NCBI GenBank assembly: GCA_946480295.1
Contig: CAMLIT010000081.1
Location: 1-20,655 of the forward strand
Reading direction: 5' to 3'
DNA from: an uncultured Gemmatimonadota bacterium
Lineage (GTDB): Bacteria > Gemmatimonadota > Gemmatimonadetes > Gemmatimonadales > Gemmatimonadaceae
DNA length: 20,655 nt
Part shown: positions 1-8,884 of the stretch, piece after piece
How positions within the stretch are numbered: the first letter of the stretch is position 1
Layout of the letters: each line of letters opens with the position of its first letter
The notes under the pieces: model-generated
What the model was told of the DNA's origin: nothing
What the model saw: the letters and a program-made list of their open reading frames with translations, nothing else
The model's database searches: none
Translations under genes and position numbers: made by a program

Positions 1-887
1 ACGGCTTCACGCGCATCAAGGAGCTGCTCTGGCCGACGATGGAGCGCATCGAGGCCCTCCAGCGCGGCGGGAACACGATCACCGGCGTGGCGAGCGGCTT
101 CAACGACCTGGACGAGATGACCTCGGGCTTCCAGCCCGCCGACCTCGTGATCGTCGCCGCGCGTCCATCGATGGGAAAGACGGCGTTCACCCTGAACCTC
201 GCGCAACACGCCGCCATCGAGCACAACATTCCGGTTGCGTTCTTCTCGCTGGAGATGAGTAAGGAGTCGCTCGTGCAGCGCATGCTCACCGCGGAGGCGC
301 GCATCGACGCGCAGCGGCTGCGGAAGGGCATGCTGCGCGACGACGACTTCCCGCGGCTCGCCCGGGCCGCGGGAATCCTCAGCTCCGCGCCGCTATGGAT
401 CGACGACACGCCGGGCATCACCCTGCTGGAGATGCGCTCGAAGGCGCGGCGGCTGAAGGCCGAAGCCGGCGTCGGTCTCGTCATCGTCGACTACCTCCAG
501 CTCATGTCCGGGCCGGCGAGCTCGGAGAGCCGGCAGCAGGAGGTCAGCCAGATCTCGCGCGGGCTCAAGGCGCTGGCGAAGGAGCTGAGCGTCCCCGTGA
601 TCGCGCTGTCGCAGCTCTCGCGTGCGCCGGAGCAGCGGACGGGCGACAACAAGCGGCCGCAGCTCTCGGACCTGCGCGAGTCCGGCGCCATCGAGCAGGA
701 CGCGGATCTGATCATGTTCCTCTACCGCCAGGAGTACTACGACGGCCCGGTGGACAAGGACGGCAACTCGCTCGAGGGGAAGGCCGAGGTGATCGTCGCC
801 AAGCAGCGCAACGGTCCGACGGGGATCGTGAACCTCTTCTTCCACAAGCAGTACACGCGCTTCGAGAACTACACGCAACGGCAGTGA
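1..887 (+). CDS. dnaB: Replicative DNA helicase DnaB, C-terminal part (5' end outside window)
   Basis: The reading frame is open from base 3 to the TGA at 885-887, so the gene starts upstream of the window; about 294 residues are present. What remains is the RecA-like ATPase domain of the hexameric helicase that unwinds DNA ahead of the replication fork. Seen: the linker into the [16 protein letters not shown] entry of the ATPase domain, the Walker A loop [10 protein letters not shown] (about 162-191), the FSLEMS segment, the Walker B stretch VIVDYLQLM, the SQLSR sensor motif and [13 protein letters not shown] with the C-terminal arginine finger region (LYR). The C-terminus ends soon after [10 protein letters not shown], as is normal for DnaB. 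No intein interrupts the visible part. It lies upstream of radA on the same strand, separated by 121 bases of repeat-rich sequence. The family call is secure; the N-terminal DnaG/DnaC-interacting domain cannot be assessed. Confidence 0.97.
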   Translation, partial: GFTRIKELLWPTMERIEALQRGGNTITGVASGFNDLDEMTSGFQPADLVIVAARPSMGKTAFTLNLAQHAAIEHNIPVAFFSLEMSKESLVQRMLTAEARIDAQRLRKGMLRDDDFPRLARAAGILSSAPLWIDDTPGITLLEMRSKARRLKAEAGVGLVIVDYLQLMSGPASSESRQQEVSQISRGLKALAKELSVPVIALSQLSRAPEQRTGDNKRPQLSDLRESGAIEQDADLIMFLYRQEYYDGPVDKDGNSLEGKAEVIVAKQRNGPTGIVNLFFHKQYTRFENYTQRQ

Positions 888-911
888 ACTGCAGTCACGA
901 ACTGCAGTCAC
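886..911. repeat. 13-bp tandem direct repeat, two copies
   Basis: GAACTGCAGTCAC occurs twice back to back (886-898 and 899-911), starting inside the dnaB stop codon. Each unit contains the 8-bp palindrome ACTGCAGT. It sits in the dnaB-radA gap, followed by a -10-like TAGTAT (922-927). It could be a paired binding site or a simple duplication; the sequence alone does not decide. Confidence 0.85.
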
Positions 912-934
912 GGCAGTGGTGTAGTATTCGAGGA

Positions 935-1012
935 ATGAGCACCCGTCCCTCGTCCCTCGTCCCTCGTCCCTGGCGGCGCCTCCCGCCTCCCGCCTCCCGC
1001 CTCCCGCGATGA
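935..1012 (+). CDS. Putative 25-codon upstream reading frame encoded by the heptamer repeats
   Basis: ATG at 935 opens a 25-residue frame rich in Pro, Arg and Ser that runs through both heptamer blocks and ends at TGA 1010-1012. That stop overlaps the radA start as ATGA (1009-1012). GAGGA lies immediately before the ATG, too close for an ideal ribosome site. The predicted peptide contains a Pro-Pro-Pro run (residues 17-19), a typical ribosome-slowing motif. No protein homology is recognisable, so the peptide itself is probably not functional. If translated, it could couple ribosomes to radA, which lacks its own Shine-Dalgarno sequence. Coding status is uncertain. Confidence 0.3.
   Translation: MSTRPSSLVPRPWRRLPPPASRLPR
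944..1006 (+). repeat. Bipartite heptamer repeat before radA
   Basis: Four perfect copies of CGTCCCT (944-971), a 7-base spacer GGCGGCG (972-978), then four perfect copies of CCTCCCG (979-1006). The array ends two bases before the radA ATG and so occupies the whole region where a Shine-Dalgarno sequence would sit. The same two-part design precedes dcd on the other strand (18312-18372), and related heptamers occur at 11654-11681 and 11813-11826. Confidence 0.95.
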
Positions 1013-2400
1013 AGGCCCGCACCGTCTACCGCTGTACGGACTGCGGCGCCGAGCACGCGAAGTGGGCCGGCCGGTGCGACGCGTGCGGGGAGTGGAACAC
1101 CCTCGTCGAGGAGATCGTCGCGCCGAAGGCCGCCGCGGCTGGCGGCGCCGCGCGCCGCGCGGGAGGAACGCGCACCCTCGCCGAGGGGGGGAGCGTCGCG
1201 CTCACGCCCCGTCTGCGCGACGTCCAGGGATCCGAGGCGAAGCGCTGGAAGACCGGCCTCGCCGAGTTCGACTTCGTCCTCGGCGGCGGGATCGTCCCCG
1301 GCTCCATGATCCTCGTCGGCGGCGAGCCGGGGATCGGGAAGTCGACGCTCCTCCTGCAGGTCGCCGCGCGATTGCAGCATGGGGAGCACCGCACGTTGTA
1401 CGCGTCGGGGGAGGAGTCGGCGCTCCAGGTGAAGCTCCGCGCCGACCGGCTGGGCGAGAGCGCGGGCGACGTCGAGCTGCTCAGCGAGACGAACCTCGAG
1501 ACCATCCTCGCCACCGCGGCGGCGGCGCGGCCGTCGGTGCTGATCGTCGACTCGATCCAGACCGTCTTCACGACCGATCTCGAGGGGGCGCCGGGGAACG
1601 TCGGGCAGGTGCGCGAGAGTGCCGCGCGGCTCATGCGCTTCGCCAAGGAGAGCGGCACGACGGTGTTCGTCGTCGGCCACGTCACCAAGGGCGGCGGCAT
1701 CGCCGGGCCGAAGACGCTCGAGCACATCGTGGACACGGTGCTCTACTTCGAAGGGGAGAGCACCCTCGATCACCGCGTCCTGCGCGCCACGAAGAACCGC
1801 TTCGGCAGCGTCGACGAGATCGGCGTCTTCCGCATGACGGAGCGCGGGCTCGAGCCCGTCGCCAACCCGTCGGAGCTCTTCCTCGGCGACCGCGCCAATC
1901 CCGCCTCGGGGAGCGCCGTGACGGCGCTGCTCGAGGGGACGCGCCCCGTGCTCATCGAGATCCAGGCGCTCGCGGCGAAGGCGGGGTTCGGCACGCCGCA
2001 GCGCGTCGCCACCGGCTACGACGGGCGGCGGCTGGCGCTCCTCCTCGCGGTGCTCGACAAGCGCGTCGGCCTGTCGTTCGCCGCCCTCGACGTCTTTCTC
2101 AACGTGGTCGGCGGCGTGCGGCTGCAGGAGCCGGCGGGGGATCTCGCCGTCGCCGCGGCGCTGGCGTCGAGCGTGTACGACCGCGCGCTGCCGAACGACG
2201 GCGTCTTTCTCGGCGAGGTCGGGCTCGGCGGCGAGGTCCGCCCGGTGTCGCAGATCGAGCGGCGCATCGCCGAGGCGGCGAACATGGGGATGCGGCGCGT
2301 CTACGTCGCCGAGCGGGCCGTGCCCCGCCGCGCCACGCGCGACGTCCAGGTGATCGGCGTGCGCACCATCGCCGACCTGTTCCAGCGACTCTTCTCGTGA
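1009..2400 (+). CDS. radA: DNA repair protein RadA
   Basis: A 463-residue RadA (Sms), a RecA-like ATPase that promotes branch migration and processing of recombination intermediates. Seen in order: an N-terminal C4 zinc finger (C9, C12, C23, C26); Walker A GEPGIGKS at 105-112; Walker B LIVDS around 178-182; the RadA-specific KNRFG motif at 262-266; and a C-terminal Lon-protease-like domain from about residue 290 that is non-proteolytic in the family. The length is typical (about 450-460). ATG 1009 is the only start that keeps the zinc finger close to the N-terminus. No Shine-Dalgarno is visible because heptamer repeats fill the upstream region. The stop overlaps the ispD start as GTGA, so ispD is probably translationally coupled to it. 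Confidence 0.97.
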   Translation: MKARTVYRCTDCGAEHAKWAGRCDACGEWNTLVEEIVAPKAAAAGGAARRAGGTRTLAEGGSVALTPRLRDVQGSEAKRWKTGLAEFDFVLGGGIVPGSMILVGGEPGIGKSTLLLQVAARLQHGEHRTLYASGEESALQVKLRADRLGESAGDVELLSETNLETILATAAAARPSVLIVDSIQTVFTTDLEGAPGNVGQVRESAARLMRFAKESGTTVFVVGHVTKGGGIAGPKTLEHIVDTVLYFEGESTLDHRVLRATKNRFGSVDEIGVFRMTERGLEPVANPSELFLGDRANPASGSAVTALLEGTRPVLIEIQALAAKAGFGTPQRVATGYDGRRLALLLAVLDKRVGLSFAALDVFLNVVGGVRLQEPAGDLAVAAALASSVYDRALPNDGVFLGEVGLGGEVRPVSQIERRIAEAANMGMRRVYVAERAVPRRATRDVQVIGVRTIADLFQRLFS

Positions 2401-3113
2401 ACGAATCGACTCCGGCCGACGCGGTCCGCCCCGACGTCGGTGTCGTGATCGTCGCCGCCGGCTCCAGCACCCGCGTCGGCGGCACGCAGCTCAAGCAGCT
2501 CCGCTGGGTGGCGGGGAAGCCGATGCTGCTCCACAGCCTCCAGGCGTTCATGGCGCGCCCGGACGTGATCAGCGTCGTCTGCGTGCTGCCGATGCAGTTC
2601 GCCGGCGACCCGCCGCCGTGGATCTTCCAGTGCGACGTCGAGCGGTTGATGATCTCCGTCGGCGGGCGCACGCGCACGCAGTCGGTGTCGAACGGCCTCG
2701 ACGACCTGCCTGACGAGGCGCGCATCGTCCTCGTGCACGACGCCGCACGTCCCCTCGTGACCGACGCGACGATCGATCGGGTCGTCGCCGAGGTGCGCCA
2801 GGGGCGGTGCGCCGTCGCCGCGCTGCCCGTCGTCGACACGCTGAAGGAGGTCGACGAGAGCGGCCGCATCGTGCGCACGGTGGACCGCGAGCGGCTCTGG
2901 CGCGCCCAGACGCCGCAGGGCTTCCCGCGCGAGACGATCGTGCGTGCCCACCGCGAGGCGCGCGCGCAGAAGCTCGTCGCCACCGACGACGCCGCGCTGT
3001 GCGAGCGGCTCGGCATTCCCGTGCACGTCGTACGCGGGAGCGAGCGGGCGATGAAGGTGACCGAGGAGCAGGACTTCGCGCGCGCCGAGGCCATGTTCCC
3101 GCTCGAGGAATGA
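2397..3113 (+). CDS. ispD: 2-C-methyl-D-erythritol 4-phosphate cytidylyltransferase
   Basis: IspD transfers CMP from CTP to methylerythritol phosphate, the third step of the non-mevalonate isoprenoid pathway, in the cytoplasm. From the GTG at 2397 the protein has 238 residues, the usual size. Seen: the nucleotide-binding loop AAGSSTRVGG with Lys33 of LKQ (20-34), VHDAARP (113-119), the DTLK segment (147-150) and QTPQGF (171-176), followed by TDDA. The GTG start overlaps the radA stop by four bases (GTGA), matching the pattern of the rest of the cluster. No ispF is fused or adjacent, although ispD-ispF pairs are common in bacteria. The gene stops in an ATGA overlap with tsaC. Confidence 0.95.
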   Translation: MNESTPADAVRPDVGVVIVAAGSSTRVGGTQLKQLRWVAGKPMLLHSLQAFMARPDVISVVCVLPMQFAGDPPPWIFQCDVERLMISVGGRTRTQSVSNGLDDLPDEARIVLVHDAARPLVTDATIDRVVAEVRQGRCAVAALPVVDTLKEVDESGRIVRTVDRERLWRAQTPQGFPRETIVRAHREARAQKLVATDDAALCERLGIPVHVVRGSERAMKVTEEQDFARAEAMFPLEE

Positions 3114-3781
3114 GGCACGACGACCTCTCCCTCCCGTTCTGGTCCCCGCAGGAGGTGGCGGCGGCGCTCCGCCCGGCGCTCGCGCAGATCGAGATGCGGC
3201 GCGTGCTCGCGTATCCGACGGAGACCGTCTACGGCTTCGGCGGCGGCATCGACCGCGAGTCGGTGGACGCGCTCGTGCGCCTGAAGAGCCGCCCGCCCGC
3301 CAAGCCGTTCCTGCTGCTGATCGCCGGGAGCGCCATGGTCGACCGGCTCGACCTGCACCTCCCGAGCTATGCGGCGAACTGGGTCGCGCGGCACTGGCCG
3401 GGACCGCTGACGCTGGTGTTGCGCGGCGGGGAGGGGCGCGTCCCGCCACGGCTGCGCGGTCCGGAAGGAGGCGTGGCCGTACGATGGACGAGCCACCAGG
3501 GGATCGCTCGGCTCATCCGTGCGCACGGCGACGCGATCACCTCGACGAGCGCCAACCGGCCGGGGGTTCCCCCAGCCATGACGGCCGCCGAGATTGTCTC
3601 ACAGTGGCCCGACGCGATCGCACGCGGTACACTCCGGGTCCTGGACGGCGGCCGTCTCGTGCCTTCGGCACCGTCGACGGTGGTGGACTGCACGGGGCGC
3701 CGGCCACGCGTGATCCGGCCGGGGGCGATTCCGGCGGCGGTGCTGCGCGAGAGCGTGCCCGCCCTGATTGGAGATGCGTGA
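3110..3781 (+). CDS. tsaC: L-threonylcarbamoyladenylate synthase (Sua5/YrdC family)
   Basis: A 223-residue YrdC-domain protein that makes threonylcarbamoyl-AMP from threonine, bicarbonate and ATP, the first step of t6A37 modification of ANN-decoding tRNAs. Seen: YPTETVYG (35-42), the KSRPPAKPF nucleotide/phosphate-binding signature (59-67), WPGPLT (96-101), STSAN (145-149), then PSTVVD and the closing VIRPGAI. The length is between short TsaC (about 190) and full Sua5 (about 340), so there is no separate C-terminal Sua5 domain. ATG 3110 overlaps the ispD stop as ATGA. The next gene is a YwlE-like phosphatase, which recalls the ywlC-ywlD-ywlE neighbourhood of Bacillus subtilis. The call is secure; tsaC versus ywlC is only nomenclature. 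Confidence 0.94.
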   Translation: MRHDDLSLPFWSPQEVAAALRPALAQIEMRRVLAYPTETVYGFGGGIDRESVDALVRLKSRPPAKPFLLLIAGSAMVDRLDLHLPSYAANWVARHWPGPLTLVLRGGEGRVPPRLRGPEGGVAVRWTSHQGIARLIRAHGDAITSTSANRPGVPPAMTAAEIVSQWPDAIARGTLRVLDGGRLVPSAPSTVVDCTGRRPRVIRPGAIPAAVLRESVPALIGDA

Positions 3782-3785
3782 GCGC

Positions 3786-4256
3786 ATGAAGATCCTGTTC
3801 GTCTGCACCGGGAACACGTGCCGCAGCCCCCTCTCCGAGGCGATCGCGCGGAAGTTCGCCATCGAGCGCGGGCTGCACGACGTGGAGGTGGCGAGCGCCG
3901 GAACGAGCGCCTGGGACGGCGCGCCGGCCTCGGACGGTGCGCTCCTCGTCGGCATGGAGCGCAACATGGATCTCAGCCAGCATCGCTCGCAGTCGCTCAC
4001 CCGGGAGCTGGTCCGCGAATACGACCTCGTGCTCGCGATGGGCCCGCATCACCTCGAGCGCATCGAGGCGCTCGGTGGGGCGGGGAAGGCGTACCTGCTC
4101 GCCGACTATGCATCGTACGGCGCGTCGGTGCGCCCGATCAGCGATCCGATCGGCGCGGAGCTGGACGTCTACCGCGCGACGAGCGACGAGCTGGAGGAGG
4201 AGATCCGGCGGGTGATGGACCGGATCATGGCCGAGCGCTCGTCGCAGCGCGAATGA
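3786..4256 (+). CDS. ywlE: Low-molecular-weight protein phosphatase, probably arginine-specific (YwlE-like)
   Basis: A 156-residue LMW-PTP fold enzyme. The P-loop CTGNTCRS has the nucleophile Cys7 and Arg13 (C-X5-R); the general acid is Asp120 in SDPIG near the C-terminus. In classical tyrosine phosphatases of this family the fifth P-loop position is usually Ile or Leu (CxGNICRS); here it is Thr11, the residue that gives Bacillus YwlE its selectivity for phosphoarginine, and the DP motif is followed by a small Gly-containing segment as in YwlE. I therefore infer protein-arginine phosphatase activity, with tyrosine phosphatase as the alternative. Start choice: ATG 3786 places the N-terminus as in the family; ATG 3774 and TTG 3768 are in frame upstream and overlap tsaC. 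The stop overlaps aroE as ATGA. Confidence 0.88.
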   Translation: MKILFVCTGNTCRSPLSEAIARKFAIERGLHDVEVASAGTSAWDGAPASDGALLVGMERNMDLSQHRSQSLTRELVREYDLVLAMGPHHLERIEALGGAGKAYLLADYASYGASVRPISDPIGAELDVYRATSDELEEEIRRVMDRIMAERSSQRE

Positions 4257-5056
4257 GGGCTACGCCCGGCCGGCTCGTCCTGCTGGGCCATCCGGTCGCG
4301 CACTCCCTCTCGCCGCGCTTCCAGAACGCGGCGCTGCGCGCGGCCGGCATCCCGCTGGAGTACGAGGCGCTCGACGTCCCGCCGGACGCGCTCGACGCGA
4401 CCCTCGCCGCCCTGGCGGCGGTGGACGGGGCCGGCAACGCGACGATCCCGCACAAGGAGCGGCTGTACGCGGCGTGCGCACGGCGCAGCGCCGTCGCCGA
4501 GCGAGCGGGCGCCGTGAACACCTTCTGGTACGAGGACGGCCAGCTCGTCGGCGACAACACGGACGTCGGCGGCATCCGGACCGCGGTGGCCGAGCTGCTG
4601 GGCGGCGAGCCGCGCGGGGTGGTCGTCGGCGTGCTCGGCGCGGGGGGCGCCGCGGCGGGCGTCCTCGCCGCCGTCGAATCGTGGGCCGGCTGCCGCGCCA
4701 TCGTGCACAACCGCACGCCCGAGCGCGCCGCGGCGCTGTGCGCGCGATTCTCGTCCGTCGCGCAATGCGGCGATGTCGCCCGGATCGGCGGCGAGGCCGA
4801 GCTTGTGATCAACGCGACGTCCATCGGGCTGCACGACGACTGCCTGCCCATGCCCATCGAGTCCCTGCGTCCCACGGCGGCGGTGTTCGACCTGGTCTAT
4901 CGGCCGGGGGAGACGGCGCTCGTGCGCGGGGCGCGCGCGCACGGGCATCGCTCGATGGACGGGCTCCCCATGCTCGTCGAGCAGGGGGCGCTCGCCTTCG
5001 AGCGCTGGTTCGGCATCGCGCCGGACCGCGACGCCATGTGGCGCGCGGTGCGCTGA
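4253..5056 (+). CDS. aroE: Shikimate dehydrogenase (NADP+)
   Basis: AroE reduces 3-dehydroshikimate to shikimate with NADPH in aromatic amino acid synthesis. The 267-residue protein shows HSLSP (17-21, shikimate binding), NATIPHK with catalytic Lys68, GAVNT (86-90), GDNTD with catalytic Asp104, the dinucleotide loop GAGGAA (129-134), the NADP-phosphate contact NRT (153-155), NATSIGL, DLVYRPGET and the closing GLPMLVEQGALAFERW. The usual NVT/NIT before the catalytic lysine is NAT here, a mild change. Length is standard (about 270). ATG 4253 overlaps the phosphatase stop as ATGA. No other shikimate-pathway gene is nearby, so it is co-transcribed with unrelated housekeeping genes. Confidence 0.95.
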   Translation: MRATPGRLVLLGHPVAHSLSPRFQNAALRAAGIPLEYEALDVPPDALDATLAALAAVDGAGNATIPHKERLYAACARRSAVAERAGAVNTFWYEDGQLVGDNTDVGGIRTAVAELLGGEPRGVVVGVLGAGGAAAGVLAAVESWAGCRAIVHNRTPERAAALCARFSSVAQCGDVARIGGEAELVINATSIGLHDDCLPMPIESLRPTAAVFDLVYRPGETALVRGARAHGHRSMDGLPMLVEQGALAFERWFGIAPDRDAMWRAVR

Positions 5057-5814
5057 GCACGCCGGCGATCCGCCGGCGCCTGCGGCGCGCCGGCGCGGCG
5101 GCGCTGGATCTTGTGCTGCCGCTCTCGTGCGCGAGCTGCGGCTGCCCGATCGACGAGGGCGAGCCCGGCATCGTCTGCGGCCGCTGCTGGGCGCGGCTCG
5201 CGCTCCTGCCGCATCCGCGCTGCGAGCGCTGCGGCCATCCGACCGATGGGCGCCCGTGCCGCTGGTGCGCCCAGCTCCCCCCCTTCGTGCGTGCCGCGCG
5301 GAGCGTGTGCTGGGCGACCGCGGGTTCGGGACAGCCGATCGTGCACGCGCTCAAGTACGGCGGCTGGCACGCCGTCGCCGTCGGGATGGCGGACCGGATG
5401 GCGCGGCTCGACTGGCCGGCGGACGTCGTGGAGGAGCGCGCCGCGCTCATTCCCGTGCCCCTCGCCGCTTCCCGTCTGCGCCAGCGTGGTTACAATCAGA
5501 GTGAGCGATTGGCGCACGCGCTCGCGTCCCGGTGGCACGTCCCGGCGTGGACCACGGTCCTCGCCCGCGTGCGCGCGACGGAGACGCAGACGCGGCTGAC
5601 GCCGGGAGAGCGCATGCGCAACGTGCACGGCGCGTTCCGGGCGGCGGCCGCGGAGCGGGAGCGCCTTCGCGGCGCCCACGTCGTGCTGGTGGACGACGTG
5701 GTGACGACCGCGGCGACGCTCAACGCGTGCGCCGCCACGCTGCATGCGGCGGGAGCGCGCATCGTCAGTTATGTCACATTCGGCCGGGCGCCTGCGCTGG
5801 GCGACCGGAGCTAA
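5038..5814 (+). CDS. comF: ComF family protein (phosphoribosyltransferase fold)
   Basis: A ComF/GntX-type protein of about 258 residues. In naturally competent bacteria ComF acts in the cytoplasm on incoming single-stranded DNA; in others its role is unclear. Seen: an N-terminal cysteine cluster with CASC (31-34), a CxxC in VCGRC, CERC and CRWC, presumably zinc-binding; the conserved IPVPL and RQRGYNQSE segment; and near the C-terminus the PRPP-binding loop VLVDDVVTTAAT. The start is uncertain: no ATG fits. GTG 5038 overlaps aroE by 19 bases. A CTG at 5053 would give the four-base NTGA overlap seen at the neighbouring junctions, and GTG 5113 would leave only four residues before the first cysteine. 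It ends with TAA 22 bases before gap. Confidence 0.85.
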   Translation: MARGALSTPAIRRRLRRAGAAALDLVLPLSCASCGCPIDEGEPGIVCGRCWARLALLPHPRCERCGHPTDGRPCRWCAQLPPFVRAARSVCWATAGSGQPIVHALKYGGWHAVAVGMADRMARLDWPADVVEERAALIPVPLAASRLRQRGYNQSERLAHALASRWHVPAWTTVLARVRATETQTRLTPGERMRNVHGAFRAAAAERERLRGAHVVLVDDVVTTAATLNACAATLHAAGARIVSYVTFGRAPALGDRS

Positions 5815-6852
<1,038 letters not shown>

Positions 6853-6867
6853 TCGGGCGAGCGATCC

Positions 6868-8070
6868 ATGGACAAGAAGACCGTACGCGATCTGCGCGAC
6901 GACCAGCTGCGCGGCAAGCGCGCGCTGGTCCGCGTGGATTTCAACGTCCCCCTCGCCAACGGCCAGGTCACGGACGACACGCGCATCCGCGCCGCGCTGC
7001 CGACGATCGAGTACCTGCTCGATCGCGGCGCGCGCGTCATCCTGCTGTCGCACCTCGGCCGGCCGAAGGGGAAGCCGGAGGCGAAGTACTCGCTCGAGCC
7101 GGTCGCGCGCCGGCTCGGCGAGCTGCGCCCGGACTGGAAGGTGTGCTTCGTCGAGAGCACCGACACCGACGAGGCGATCAAGCAGACGTGCGACCCCGCG
7201 TCGCGCGTCGTCCTCCTGGAGAACACGCGCTTCCTCGGCGGTGAGGAGTCGAACGACGAGCGCCTCGCGCGCGGGCTCGCGCAGCTCGGCGACGTCTACG
7301 TGAACGACGCCTTCGGCTCCGCGCACCGCGCCCACGCGTCCACCGAGGGCGTGGCGCACTACCTCAAGCCGGCCGTCGCCGGCCTCCTGATGGAGAAGGA
7401 GCTGAACTACCTCGGCTCCGCGCTCGCCAACCCGAAGCGCCCGTTCGTCGCCGTGCTCGGCGGCGCGAAGATCTCCGGGAAGATCGACGTCATCCAGAAC
7501 ATGCTGCCGAAGGTCGATCGCATGATCATCGGCGGCGCGATGGCGTGCACGTTCTTCAAGGCGATGGGGCTCGAGACGGGGAAGTCGCTCGTCGAGGCCG
7601 ACCGCGTGGACATGGCGAAGAAGCTGCTTGGCGAGTCGGGCAACAAGCTCGTCCTGCCGAGCGACGCGACCGTGGCGCCGTCGCTGGAGCAGCCGAAGGA
7701 ATCGCACGACGTGCCGCGCGACCGGATTCCGGCGGACCAGGCGATGTTCGACATCGGCCCGCGAAGCGCCGAGGAGTTCGCGAAGGTCATCCGTGACGCG
7801 AAGACGGTCGTGTGGAACGGGCCGATGGGCGTGTTCGAGACGCCGCCCTTCGACGCGGGGACGAAGGCGGTGGCGCAGGCGATGGCCGACGCGACCGCGA
7901 AGGGCGCGACGACGGTGGTCGGCGGGGGCGATTCGGCGGCGGCGATCGCCGAGCTCGGGCTCGAGGACCGGATGAGCCACGTCTCGACGGGCGGCGGCGC
8001 CTCGCTGGAGTTCCTCGAGGGCAAGGAGCTCCCCGGCGTGACGGCGCTGGACGATCGCGGGACGAAGTGA
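6868..8070 (+). CDS. pgk: Phosphoglycerate kinase
   Basis: A 400-residue phosphoglycerate kinase transferring phosphate from 1,3-bisphosphoglycerate to ADP. N-terminal domain: RVDFNVP (22-28) and SHLGRPKG (61-68), which bind the triose substrate, then the [10 protein letters not shown] stretch and [13 protein letters not shown]-terminal nucleotide domain: [20 protein letters not shown] and GGGDSAAAI, with the terminal [13 protein letters not shown]. Length is typical (390-400). The start ATG 6868 lies 15 bases after gap and has only a weak purine-rich GGGCGAGCGA upstream. The final TGA shares one base with the tpiA ATG (TGATG), so the two are tightly coupled. Confidence 0.98.
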   Translation: MDKKTVRDLRDDQLRGKRALVRVDFNVPLANGQVTDDTRIRAALPTIEYLLDRGARVILLSHLGRPKGKPEAKYSLEPVARRLGELRPDWKVCFVESTDTDEAIKQTCDPASRVVLLENTRFLGGEESNDERLARGLAQLGDVYVNDAFGSAHRAHASTEGVAHYLKPAVAGLLMEKELNYLGSALANPKRPFVAVLGGAKISGKIDVIQNMLPKVDRMIIGGAMACTFFKAMGLETGKSLVEADRVDMAKKLLGESGNKLVLPSDATVAPSLEQPKESHDVPRDRIPADQAMFDIGPRSAEEFAKVIRDAKTVVWNGPMGVFETPPFDAGTKAVAQAMADATAKGATTVVGGGDSAAAIAELGLEDRMSHVSTGGGASLEFLEGKELPGVTALDDRGTK

Positions 8071-8819
8071 TGCGGCGACCCGTCTTCGCCGCGAACTGGA
8101 AGATGAACCTGGGGCCGGCGGAGGCGCGGGACTACGTCCGCGCCCTCCTCGCCGCGCTCCCGCCGCAGCACGATCGCTCGATCGTGCTCTTCCCGCCGGC
8201 GCTGAGCCTGGCCGCCGTCGTCGAAGGCCTTCGTGAGCGGCAGGACATCCGCGTTGGCGTGCAGAACATCTGGACCGAGGAGAAGGGCGCGTTCACGGGG
8301 GAGAACTCCGCGCCGATCGCGAAGGACGCCGGGGCGCAGCTCGTGCTCGTCGGCCACTCCGAGCGGCGGCACGTCTTCGGCGAGAGCGACGAGCAGACGG
8401 CGAAGAAGTGCGCCGTGGCCGTGAAGTTCGGCCTCGTGCCGGTGCTCTGCGTCGGCGAGACGCTGGTGCAGCGCGAGGCCGGGGAGACCGAGGCGGTGGT
8501 GCTGCGCCAACTCAAGGCTGGTCTCTCGCTTCTCGCGCCGGAGGCGGTGCGCGGCGCGCTGATCGCCTACGAGCCGGTCTGGGCGATCGGCACGGGGAAG
8601 ACGGCGACGCCGGCCGACGCCTCCGCGGTGCACGTGGTCATCCGCGAGGCGCTGCGGGAGTACGCCGGCGACGGCGCCGCCGAGATCCCGATCCTCTACG
8701 GGGGAAGCGTGAATCCGTCGAATGCGGGGCAACTCCTCGCCGCCTCCGAGGTGGACGGGCTGCTGGTGGGCGGGGCGAGCCTCGACCCGGCCAACTGGAG
8801 CGCGATCTGCCGCACTTGA
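8070..8819 (+). CDS. tpiA: Triosephosphate isomerase
   Basis: A 249-residue TIM-barrel enzyme interconverting dihydroxyacetone phosphate and glyceraldehyde-3-phosphate. Catalytic residues are all visible: Asn9 and Lys11 in AANWKMN, His96 in GHSERR and Glu168 in AYEPVWAIGTG (the hinged loop 6 follows). The phosphate-gripping YGGSVNPSNA and LVGGASL close the barrel. ATG 8070 overlaps the pgk stop by one base. The TGA at 8817-8819 falls inside a TTGACG element that may be the -35 of a secG promoter, so the glycolytic unit probably ends here, although no terminator with a T-run is visible. Confidence 0.98.
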   Translation: MRRPVFAANWKMNLGPAEARDYVRALLAALPPQHDRSIVLFPPALSLAAVVEGLRERQDIRVGVQNIWTEEKGAFTGENSAPIAKDAGAQLVLVGHSERRHVFGESDEQTAKKCAVAVKFGLVPVLCVGETLVQREAGETEAVVLRQLKAGLSLLAPEAVRGALIAYEPVWAIGTGKTATPADASAVHVVIREALREYAGDGAAEIPILYGGSVNPSNAGQLLAASEVDGLLVGGASLDPANWSAICRT

Positions 8820-8845
8820 CGTGATGGCCTAAGTGCCGTGATATT
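8816..8845 (+). promoter_or_regulatory. Putative promoter for secG-carA
   Basis: TTGACG (8816-8821) followed after 18 bases by GATATT (8840-8845), matching the -35/-10 spacing of the better hup and nuoA promoters. The region 8840-8855 is the only AT-rich patch in this part of the window. A 7-bp inverted repeat GTGATGG/CCATCAC (8821-8827 and 8855-8861) brackets the -10. Moderate sequence match only. Confidence 0.4.
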
Positions 8846-8884
8846 TGTAGCTTACCATCACCCGCCACCCATCCAGCCAGCGCG

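Noticed and set aside
1..887. Intein in dnaB
   Set aside because: The ATPase motifs are contiguous in the visible part without any inserted splicing motifs.
944..1006. CRISPR-like array
   Set aside because: Units are seven bases and directly tandem, with no unique spacers.
2301..3526. Long minus-strand frames opposite ispD and tsaC
   Set aside because: Antisense to two genes with complete catalytic motifs; no domain recognised in the antisense proteins.
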